Below are positions 11,901 to 23,900 of a stretch of DNA of 64,000 nt, piece after piece. The notes beneath the pieces were generated by a model. The model had not been told where the DNA came from and did not search any database. It saw only the letters and a program-made list of their open reading frames with translations. Numbering within the stretch: position 1 is the first letter of the stretch; each line of letters starts with the position of its first letter. Made by a program: the position numbers and the translations under genes. Source of the stretch: Argyresthia goedartella (Eukaryota; Arthropoda; Insecta; Lepidoptera; Argyresthiidae); the NCBI GenBank assembly GCA_949825045.1, contig OX463816.1, forward strand, positions 12,147,579 to 12,211,578, read 5' to 3'.

Positions 11901-14900
11901 AACTCCAACTGCAATTGTGCAGGAAACTGACTGCGCCAAAATACACCTACATTGTGATGATGCAAGTCCGATGATCACGGACTTGCAATAAGCAATGCAA
12001 GTAACTTAAAATAAACGATGAGTAATGAGTATGAGCATGAATGACTCGTTCGGTGTAAAGGGGAATTATGATTGGCATTGTTTGACTCAATGTAGTAAGG
12101 TATTGAGCACCACAGGCAAGGCCTGTTCTAAAATAAGTATGTTAGGAATGGGAAACGGTCAAGTGAATTTCATATAGCAATGTGAAACCACAAGGGCAAA
12201 ACCTTGTTCTAATACCCCAACTGATTAATTAAAGCTTTCAAATGGCACATGATTTTAATCGGTTTGAAACGAGAAACCGCGGCTATATTTGGATAACTTT
12301 ATTATTTCCCACGAATCGTGCAGGTTTTAATGACTACTTTGTTTAGTTTAGTGAGACCTTTAAGTTACTGGCCATAATACTTAACTATGTGAACGTATGA
12401 CCTATGAGACTTCGGGCTATTATGACTTCGCAAGCATGCAATAAACGAATGACGTCACATAGGCGAAAGGCGTGGAATGAGATGGAATTCGACTTATTGA
12501 ATTGAATTTTAATGAGAAGATAGTTAAACGACATAAATAAATAAACGTGATATGTATATTATTTCTTAAACAGTAAATATCCGAAAGTACATAACATAAT
12601 AAAAATGTCGAGAACGGTCATTGTTTTCTGAGGGGTATCTAAGCTATATATATATATTTCTTCTTTCCAGGCATAGAATACCTATACGAAAACGGACTAC
12701 TACAGCGGACGGCCGAAGACGTGGCCCAGTTCCTACACAAGGGCGAGGGGCTGAGTAAAACGGCGATAGGGGACTACCTCGGGGAGCGATCCGACTTCAA
12801 CGAGGCTGTCCTGCGCGCGTTCGTGGAGTTGCACGACTTCACGGACCTGATACTTGTGCAAGCTTTAAGGTGAGAATCATCATCGTATCATTATCACCAT
12901 CATTACTGTTATATAAATGTATCGTTGATAAACAAGATATCTTGGGCAATCTGCTCTAATCGCCAGTCTGATTTCACGGTGGCGGTCCCTTTCTCGGTTG
13001 ATCGTCGCCAAGTGGTTTTGGGAAGACTTTTCTAGAAGGTTTGTTCTTGAGGCGAGATGTTTTTGAAGTCAAACTTCTTTACGCACGCTTGACTTGGGGA
13101 GTAAGCTGGCGAATGCGTGACGAGAGCGTTACGAAAAGTGTGATCGGGCGAGGCGAACGAGAGGTGCGCGCGCACATTTTCTTTATCTCTTCCTCTCATA
13201 GCCAGATACAGTGCAGGAGATGTATTTTTGAAGCATTAGAGCTAAAGAAGTTTTACTTCAGTTGTGTGGTCTAAAGCACACTCCTTTTTTGTAGCCTGTG
13301 GTGTTTCCGACTGCTGGGCAAAGGCCATTTGTAGGCCGAACCTCAATATCTTTAGCCTTCTTCCGCCAATCAGGGAGGTGTCTCTTCAGGTCCTCGCGCT
13401 ATCTCATCTTTAGCCTTCTTCCGCCAATCAGGGAGGTATCCCTCCAGGTCCTCGCGCCATCTCATCTGCAGCGGCATCATCATTCAAGCAACCAATCGGT
13501 GCTAATCTTTGCGCACCTATCCGGGTGCATACGACAGACATGTCGTAGCTAAACAATACAACAAGTAAATATTTATATGTCTGGGTAGCATAGAAAGGTA
13601 GTTTGTAATTTATAGCTGATCTCGGGTGTGATTATGACTTTCTGCTGGATAATGATGTTTTCGAGACCACGAAAGGAATATCGAATACACACATATTTAT
13701 ATTATATCATTCATTTGAATTTTGACCTAGGTCAGATACTTACATATTAATTACCATTAGTATAACCAGCTCTACACATGTAGGTAGAACTGGTTACAAT
13801 ATAGAACTGATGTTGTCATAAGAATGTTCTTATGAAAACATCAGTTCTATATCGGATGGAACCAACACGGAACTAAAGAGTTGCGCAATGCTCAATCCCA
13901 AAGGAACGCTACACTATTGTGGATTTATTGTTATGGATTCGTTTGTGACCTGACTGTGCAACTGTAGTCTTACTGGCGCGTGGGTGGCTCAATGTAGCCT
14001 AGTTTGTACTCAATAACAATTCTACTTTGTTACTTTTATCGTAAGATGTTGTCAACTATAATTAAATAATAATAACAGAATGGCAGGACAAACGTCATTG
14101 CTCAGTCCACACCTTATTTGTGTTTCGACTGTAGGTGTGCCAAATTTGCTTTTGAATGATATAAAAATTAACATATGATTATTTTTTTCGAATTGCATAA
14201 AAACTTGTTTGCGACTACGATTGGATTCGCGATGTTTGAGTGTACTTGTACCCCATACGGCTGTACGTTATCCATCTTTAAGGTGATACGAAAAAATATG
14301 GGGTATTTTTCGAATCGATTTACTCCACTATAAAGTCATCTGCAGATTTGGTTTTTGGGTTAACATTTATTGAGTATTTTATTAAGATTTTCACTAAAGG
14401 GAAACGCGATTGGATGTTTTTTTTTTGATAGATTTAATTACGAAAATACCTCTAAATTGTTTTATTATTTCCTGTAATTCTGAAATCCTTACTAATTTCT
14501 TTGCGGAATTGCATTCAAAATGTCGATAATATGTATTCGCAAACTCTCCTTGAAATTATTTTTGACAAAATGGCAGAGTTTATTTTTAAGCAACTTTTAT
14601 TATGTAATTTTAGTTTCAGTCGAGCGCATTGTTTGCGCTCTCTTTTCTTTCTTATGTGGATATAATTAACGCAGTCACTTTCGTTTACATTCGTATTCCT
14701 TTTATATATGTATTTCGTATCACCTAATGAAGAACATAATCCTGTGATTGTTCACGACACAGTTCATACAGTACAATGCACATTATAGCGTCATTGTAGT
14801 ATTTATAGATTTGTAGGCTATGCTTGCTTGGTGACATCAGCTTTCTAGAATGCGACTGCTGTACTAAGTTAGCACGGTAAACGCAGTCACATTATTAGAA

Positions 14901-17900
14901 ATAAGTTGTTATTAGTCTCATACACTCCCCGCCATCAGAGAATATTCTACCGTTGGCAACATACTGCGTTGCCAACATGGTTATATTATTATTGTCCATG
15001 GGTAATAAACATCTGTTCAAAGTCCACACACATTACTGATACATGTCTATGTGTTCACGATTCTTCTTATATTTATGCCTTATTTTCTTCACTTTGCGCC
15101 TAACAACAAGAACAAGCCTGATAACAAAATCAAGCTAGTGCGTTCCAAGGAAAACATTTATCTTGTGAAGATATCTGCATATTTGTCCGGTAATAAAAAC
15201 TCTGCAAACATTTGCCAACATCTTGTATAGTCGATCGTTTGTATCTCTGGATTGTGTGCCAGCATTTGAGTCCGATCCGATATAACTAGTTTTTCAAGAT
15301 ACTGCTTGGGTCGTGTTTAACTCATTTCCTGTCGGTATCGTCATATGACTCAGCAAGGTCGGTGTCATTGTGCGTGCCGTTATTGTAGATTCCCAGAAGA
15401 CGATGAAAGTCAATTAGTGTTCGTTGAATTTCGGTTGCATGTCATTTTATACTTATTCTTGGTTTTTGATGTGTTATTGAATTATTTAAAGAAGCTTGCT
15501 AGGTTGGTCTACTCTTAAGTTTCACGGAATTATTTTGGACGACTTTATCTTACGCAGAATTATATTTTGCCTAAAATTATCTTCTTTTCAATAGTTTATA
15601 ATAAGAGACATGTCTAGTAATTTCATCTAAAACATCCAAAGGTAACCTCCAAAGAGAAAGTTAGGAGATTATACATTACTATCTTCACTTTATCTACTCT
15701 AATTATTTCGGACGCCTTTATCTTAAGCAGACATTATATTTTGCCTAAAATTATCTTCTTTTCAATAGTTTATAATACGAGACATGTCTAGTAATTTCAT
15801 CTAAAACATACAAAGAGAAAGTTAGGAGATTATACATTACTATCTTCACATTCTAAGATAAAAAATCTATTGTGATGTGATCTTACAGTCTTCCTTTCCA
15901 CACCTAAAACCTGACCTACTTACTCAAAACTTTCCGCTCCAATTTCCAGACAATTCCTATGGAGCTTCAGACTGCCCGGCGAGGCTCAAAAGATAGACCG
16001 CATGATGGAATGTTTCGCTCAGCGCTACTGCCAGCTCAACCCGGACATCTTCACGAACGCCGACACCTGCTACGTGCTCAGCTTCGCGATAATCATGCTC
16101 AACACGTCGCTGCACAACCCCAGTGTGAAGGACAAGCCCAGCCCCGAGCAGTTCATTAACATGAACCGGGGCATCAACAATGGCGGGGACCTGCCTCAGG
16201 AGTTGCTCACGGTGAGTTGCTGTTACATTTATTGTTGAGTAAAGTTAATCATGCTCAACGCTCAACACATCGGAAACCTAACTTATCCGAAAGATAAGTG
16301 CATATCTGAAACTGAGGGACCAAACTTGGTGGGATTCTGTCTCGTCGAGGTCTCAGTTGTGTGAGAAATTTTCAGATTTGTTTGATAAATTTTCAGATTC
16401 CGCGCTGTGTTTGTAATAGTTTTGATAAACTGTAGTATACTTCGCGCCACATGTTATGAGCGGTGGCCTTGAATGCTTTTCAATACCTGTACATATGCGC
16501 TGAAATTCCCGCCAAAGCCAGCGCTCTTAATTCGTTGCGCAAGGTATAATAGTCAAGACATGTCCTATTTCAGTACCATTTAACGAACCAACTAAACAAT
16601 ATCCACTCGTTTATTCCATTATGTTTTATATAAACTGACTTTCTTATAATTCTGTAATTCCGCGATGGCTTTTGGTCACTGGTTGTATAATTTCCTATGC
16701 AACCATTACGTTTTCCATTATACAAGTATAGGTATACAAGGTAAAGTCAAAATCCACGCTTCGTCATATCCAGTTGGCGCATTATGTGTATTTTCTGACG
16801 AATGTTGTTCTAAATACTTATTTTTACCCAACAATTGTCATTCTACTTGTGCCATAATAATAATTAAACAAATAAGGTAAGTGGCGGCATCACTGCGGTA
16901 GTCAAGAACTGTCTCTATTACCACGGTACATTTGTTTTCGTGTTTTATTAGCTTTTGAGTACGTTCAAGTACAACAAGATTAAATATAATCAATCTGTAT
17001 TTTATAGTTCATGAGATTTTTGCTGACACTACTGGTAACACAGTTTGAGTTGACGACCAGGAGATTTTTGCTCACACTACTGGTAACAATGTTTTACCAG
17101 TATTATGGGGAAAAATACACTAGTGGCCAACATTTACGGTGCATTGTATAGGGAACCGCTACAAGAATACAAAACGAGGTTATAGTTATTTAATTCTTAT
17201 AATGGCACAAGTAGAATGACAATTATTGGGTACAAAATAGGTATTTAGAATGACAATTCATCAGAAAGTACTCTTAACTTAACCCTTCGTTGAAGATGGC
17301 TACTGGATAAGACGTAGCGGGAATTTGGACAGGTCGGACCGCTATGCCTGGTATGCTTGTACTAAAGGACGTTTTCAAAGTATCGCAATCAAAACATCAA
17401 AGTCATAAATATTCAACAGTATTCACAGTGAAAGGCAAAGTTTAGAAGTCTGAACCGAGGAGCCCATACATTATGTAAATATCACAAATCTATGAATAAC
17501 ATTGAACTTTCCGTGTTTATCGTATATTGTATGAAATTGGATCTTTCATGCCGACATTGGTTATGTAAAGTGCAAGTTTTGGTTCCAATGTATTTATATA
17601 TATGTGTGTGGATAGTAGCGTTGAGGAAATCGAGTGTATAATTTAGTTTGTATTAATATTTAACTGAGTTGATGTTGCAATATTGTTTTAGAATTCACCC
17701 CGGGCTTAGTTCAAGTAATAGTAGTCTTCTATTCTTCGACTCTATATGAATAGATCGTTACTGCAATATGCTACGATGTTCCGATTTCCGAATAACATAA
17801 ATCTACATATTTGTTCAGACAATACATTTCCTTGACTCTGCCTGGAATAAATATGATGGATAAGGAAACTCTTGACAGCTCTATTTACTAGTTTTTGTTT

Positions 17901-20900
17901 TAGTCTTGAAACTACTTTAAAATAAATGTGTCTCGGTTTCCACACGTTGGCGTAGTACATTGTTATGGATTGAAGATAGTGCGCACATACTCAAAACATA
18001 TTGTTTTTGGGAATACCGACTTCGTGTTTTCTTTATTGCATACAAAAACACACAAAATGATAATGTTATTGACTGTTGTTTGACGACCTCTATGGCGCAG
18101 CGGTTGTGGCTCTGCCTACCATGCGCGAGGTCCCGGGTTCGATCACGGCTCCCCGGCCAGGTCTTCGATGTTTATATGTGTGTGACATCGCTGTTTCTGG
18201 TTCCCACGACATTGGGTATCCTAGTGGCGTCTTTTGAAAGTATACAGGGCCAGTACCCATGTTGCACTGTATACTTTAAAATTTATTAGCAAAATAAAAT
18301 CTCGGAAAGTATACACGATTTGCCCGTACTGGTCGCGTATACTTTCTAATAACAATGAAGGCAAGTGTTTTGGAAACTATACAAGGCTAGAACCAACACG
18401 TGCTGATACTGTAAGGTTTTAAGACGCATGTAACGGTATTTGAAAAATATACAGTCAGATTATAAAAAATAAGTGTGATATAAATATGGGAAAACATGCA
18501 TTAAAAAGTGTATTTTGTTCTTACCTGTCAACCTAACGCGAAGACTATTCGGGGGCTTCGCTGCGCTCGCTCCCTCTAGTCTTCACCTAAGATACCGCAG
18601 TGTTTGCCCTGGTATTTCCTTTGCAATTCAAGTTTAAATTAGTCCGCAATGGTAACTAGTGCAGAATATTTTTCGTACACATGTAAGCGTAAGTATTGGA
18701 ATATATATGCGATAAGTGTATAATAATCATGTATACTTCCCAAGGACTCGATGTCCTATCGCAGTTTGAATCTATACGTGAGCAGTCCCAACCTGTGTGT
18801 AACTAGCCTTGTATTCTCTCAAAACTCGCATCCTAGTGTGGGGCCAGAAGCAATGTATGTGCCTGTATGTAAATGTTTATGTTTATCCTTTTGTTCGAAT
18901 CCCGGTGCTGAACATGTATCAATGAGATAAGTAATTATTTTAAATACATTGTACGAACGTTTTAACGGTTATGAAAAACATCGCGAGGAAACCTTCATTA
19001 CTCCATAGATGCAGCGATGGGCTAAGTGGCTAAAAGTAGGCACAATTTTGCCTCTGCCAGCCCGTATGGGAAAAGGCGTGACGCTATGATAATTGTATGT
19101 GTTATATGTAATTTGTTCGTATTCCAGTCTCTATACGAGTCGATAAAGACGGAGCCGTTCAAGATTCCCGAGGACGATGGCAACGACCTGATGCACACGT
19201 TCTTCAACCCCGATAAGGAGGGCTGGCTGTGGAAGCAGGGCGGCAGGTAACTCTCCTCACTGGCTTTTATGTACACTAGAATACTATTACTTTATTATCA
19301 CGCCAATACACGTGCAAATCAAAATGTAACTGTAGCCCATAATGTCCCCACAGAGGGGTAAACAATAATAATAATATAATAATAATAATAATACCTTGGA
19401 CACTATTTACACACATTGATCTAGCCCAAAACTAGGATTCCCTGTATCTTGGGTACGAGACAACGATACACATACTTATATAGATAAATATTATACTTAG
19501 ATAGATAAACAACCATGACTAGGGTACAAACATCAGTTCTCATCAAACAAATATTTGCCCCCATCGGGACTCAAACACCGAACGTCACTGCCGACTCGGC
19601 CATTCGGGTCGTCAAACAAGTAGCTTTACCCGGAAAGATTGAGCCATATTCCACCACGCTGACTCAGTTGATGGAGGGGTGTCGGCTATCGGCCAATCCG
19701 ACTGTCAGAAGTATCAAGCTGCCCTATTAGGGCCTCTGACATAGTTCTACGACTACTACCACCGAGCAGCAATAGTAGCTGGGACCTACAGCTTAACGTG
19801 TCGTCCAAAACTCGGAAGCGCCGTAAACAAATGCCACATGCGAATACACATACAACATAGCATACATTACAGTGTTAGTTTACAGGTGACGCTGGCTATC
19901 GTGGTCTAATTATTACTGACGATGGTGTCCTCCAAGCCGCTACGTCACGGCTCTGACCCCAGGAACAAGTAGCCAGAGTTGCAGAAAGTGACGTGTCCCT
20001 GTCGAGTACAGTAATAAATAGCGCAGCCAGTTGTAAATACGTAGAACCGTCATTGTCAACTTGCTAGCTTCGCTAAATGAGAATAAGTTTTTAAAAATTT
20101 CCGACAATTTATGAGAAACTATTACTACGAAAACGTGTGCCAGAAATGTGGCACTTAGAAACGAAAATGCTATATTCTCTAGTTACTTTAGAACACTTAC
20201 GGTTTTGGTGTATTATACAGGTGACATTTAATTAGCTGACCATATTTTGGGGAATAATAGTACCCACAATTATGAACAACTTTCCCCAAGAAACATATGA
20301 TTGCAAACGAAAAAGTAAATGGGTATCCCATAGTAACTTGTAATCAGCTGATCAGGTCAATGTACTTAAGGACGTTTTTTTTGTACACTGTATTTACGGA
20401 TTTGTTTGTTTTGTTTCCGAAACAACGGCGATGCTAAGATGTGTGTATGTATGGTTTTCTTTTAGTTTTCACTGCCTTATGAGAATGACGGGGTCTGCTT
20501 AGACCATATGCTAGCGGGTTTCTGATCAGTTGGATACCATATAGGCTCCCTCAATATCCTCTGTACACGGTTTAGCGTGTGCTCTGTAAAATGAGCTAAA
20601 TATGTTTAAGTAAGCAAAATATGTTTAAGTAAGCTAAAATATGTTTAAGTAAGCTAAAATATGTTTTAAATGCACTTGATTTCAAATAGAACTGTAAAAA
20701 TGTTCGCATTTGTCCAGAGTGTATCCACGAACTAACTAAGCGAAAACTATCTACGAGAGACCGTATTAATATCTATGTCCTAGCACTTATATACCACCTC
20801 GCTTATTGACGCACTCAGTAACTGCTGCTCATGTAAACAGCACCTCAAACATTATTATTTACCATACACTGATAGTTGACTGCATCACATAGTCACATAT

Positions 20901-23900
20901 GTGGCAAACGATCATTGATTTGTTGAGTTAAGTTCATTTGTGTAGAATCCACTAAAATATAAAATTACGCAGGTCACTGACGTATTCTTGTGCCAATTTC
21001 AGATACAAGTCGTGGAAGCGACGGTGGTTCATATTGAACGACAACTGTCTCTACTACTTTGAGTATACAACGGACAAGGAGCCGCGGGGAATCATTCCAT
21101 TGGAGAACATATCGGTATGTAGACCTCACGAACAATCCACGGAATACTTTAACTCGATCGCTGCCTCCTGAACAATGAGCGAGTTTTTTCAAAACTATTC
21201 TTACCGCTCGCTCACGATAGCCTTTTTTTAACTTTCAATATAGCAGTCTTCACCCGCAACAACTATTGTATAATCAATTTGGGATGTTTCACAATAGCCA
21301 AACATTAGGACTACCCTGCCTTTGCCTCTTATCTCTGTTTATTGGCAAAGCTTTTTATTACACCTTTATTATATCCGCTTGAGATACAAACTATACTTGT
21401 GTTAATACTATATATGTTGAGTTGTGCGGCGCATCGGCGCGAGCGGACGTGCTTGTCGCAGGTTGATTTAAAATAATACATATTTTCAGTAAATACGGGA
21501 GTGTCGTTTCAAGTGAGATGGGGACTAAATGTAGTGGTTGTAAGGACATGATTTACGATCTTTCTATTATGGAGTGTTGTCAATGCAAAAAGGTGTACCA
21601 TTACAAGTGCCTATCTATGACAACAGAACGATTTGATAACTTTACGCAGGAAGAAAAAGATAATTGGGTCTGCCCAGACTGTGTTCGTCGTGTACCCAGA
21701 GGCGATAATACTGATACGCCGATTCGAGGTAGCACACCGCTGAACCAGACCTTCACGCCGATACTCTCCACGTACGAGTATGTAAACAAGAAGCGCGGCG
21801 GCGGCGGCGTCGGCGGCGCAGGTACTAAGTGCGCAGACCCCGATGATTCCGTCTTAGGCGTGGATAAAAAGCTGCTGGATGAGCTGCGGGAGTTTCGTCG
21901 AGAAATGGAGTTCCGAATGGACAGCCAGAAGAAGGAATACGAGATGTTAGAAAGTCGATTTGGTAGAACAGAAGCGGAGTTATGCGAAATTAAGAAGATA
22001 CTGAGGGTATTTGAAGAAAAAGCTAACAAAGTTGATGAGTTAGAAAGGTTAAATTCGGATCTAATTAAGAGAAATCAACAATTGGAAACCTCTCTTATGA
22101 TGGCTAGTCCGGCAACATCACAGGTATCTTTTGCAAACGTAACTAAAAAGAACATTCCGATTAATACCGAAGCTAATAAACAGAGTGTGGCCATGAAACA
22201 AGCAAGCGGGCCGCAGCCGGCATCAGAATCGGTGACGGAGTCGCGTACCAGTGCAGTTCAGCAGGGTTGTATCAACACGGAGGCGGACCACCTCAGAATA
22301 CCCGTTAGGGCGGAGATAGAAAAAGATAGCTGGACAGTGGTAAAGAAAAAACAAAGAAGATATCCAGCCACTGAAGTTAAAAAAGGAGTAAACAAAAGTG
22401 AGGGAGGTATACAAGGAATGGAGAAGAAAAAGTTCTTGCATGTATGGCAATTAAAAAAGGAAACTACTATTGACAATTTACAGAAACATATTGAATCAGT
22501 GCTGGGAGAGGGAATTCCAGTTAAAATCGAAGCCATCAAGCACAAGACTGAACGCGATTACGCATCTTTTATAATTGGGGTACCGGAGAGCCAGTATGAC
22601 AAAATATGTCATCAAGACTGTTGGGCTGTAAATATCGAATTCTGTGAGTGGTTTTGGTTTCGCCCCTCAACAGGCAATCCATAAAAATACTAGCAAGCCA
22701 ATAGAATTGTATTATCAAAATGTAAGAGGCCTGCGAACCAAACTGGATGCATTCTACTCGAGCATCGTCTCATCATCAGCAGATTTGTTCGCGATAACTG
22801 AAACAGGATGCAACGATTCCATTCATGATGCAGAGATGATACCACCCGGATACAATATAATGAGATGTGATAGAGCGGACGGTCGCAAACAAGGCGGAGC
22901 ACTGTTAGTGGCCGCACCCCGCTTCGAGCTGCGACGAGTGCCGATACCGGGTGACGTCATCGTGGACAATCATGTGTTCGAACTAGTGTGCGCTGCGACG
23001 TACCTTCATAACAGATTCCTAGGCTTGTTTTGTGTTGTTTATATCCCACCGAAAAGCAATGAAGATGAATACATGGTATTATTTAGGATAATCGAAGAAA
23101 TTTGTAGTAAGTATAGGAAAATAATAGTCATAGGGGATTTTAATTTATGTTCGTGTACTACTAGTGTAACTAATTATTATGAGTGCTTTGTAGCCTATTG
23201 TGGATTCATTCAGAGTAACAGAGTAGTCAACTGCAATAACAATACACTGGACTTAGTGCTGAGCGCGTTTGGGGAATGGGACGTGTGCGTGGAGGCGGCG
23301 GGCGAGCCGCTGATGCCGGTAGACGCGTACCACCCGCCGCTCGAGGTGGCGCTACGCTCGCGCGCGCGAGCCCCGGCCGCGGTCGCCGCCGCCGCCGCCG
23401 CCGCCGCTCCGGAGGCCGAAACTGCGGCGGATCGTCGTACGTCAGGGTGGAACTTTAATAAGGCTGATTTCCCACTGCTTTATTCATCGTTGGCCGTCAT
23501 AGACTGGACCCCAATATATGACTTAGATTTAGAGGCAAGCGTAAACTTTTTTTATGACACGATCAACTTGATTTTGGATGATTGCGTTCCGATTAAAAAG
23601 CGATGTGGTGTGACCTCGAGGTACTGTTACCCCGAGTGGTACACTAGTGAGCTAATTCGCGACATACAATCTAAAGCTTTACTACATAAGGCATACAAAT
23701 CTAGTAAGTCGGATCTAGATTATGAGCGTTTTGCACGAAGTCGGGCAAAAGTAAAACAAATGACTAAAATGGCTCTTGAACAATATCAAAGTCGAGTGGA
23801 AAAAAATGTATCTAGGGATCCTAAGGCATTTTGGAACTTTGTGAAGTCAAAAAGGGGTAATCGTAATGCACAAACTATTCTTAAGAACGGGGAAACCCTC

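Larger units (their letters stand above)
5966..12670 (+). other. Cytohesin intron (exons 1-2), 6.7 kb
   Basis: The intron is GT...AG bounded. Recognised inserts are a LINE 3'-end scrap (8558-8606), SINE B (9819-10018) and SINE A (10258-10504). Two GC-richer stretches (9190-9330; 10665-10760, preceded by 'actatataaatt') could be promoter-like, but no transcript evidence can be read. Nothing else was identified. Confidence 0.6.
12870..15949 (+). other. Cytohesin intron (exons 2-3)
   Basis: It contains a tandem repeat (13290-13550), a palindrome (13799-13852), a complete MITE (14281-14725) and a tandem duplication (15528-15853). The stretch 14726-15527 holds nothing recognisable. Confidence 0.6.
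16212..19127 (+). other. Cytohesin intron (exons 3-4)
   Basis: The 3' third is continuous transposon sequence: SINE B split by a 603-bp insertion, then SINE C up to the acceptor. Upstream are a dispersed repeat (16437-16555) and a small tandem duplication near 17010-17090 ('gagatttttgctgacactac' twice). The remainder (16556-18084) shows nothing recognisable. Confidence 0.6.
19247..21002 (+). other. Cytohesin intron (exons 4-5)
   Basis: It holds SINE A copy 3 (19369-19613) and a short tandem array (20595-20665). The interval 19740-20590 shows nothing recognisable. Confidence 0.6.

Noticed and set aside
23276..23458. Arg/Gly-rich 60-residue frame inside the LINE
   Set aside because: Off-frame reading of the GC-repeat within ORF2.
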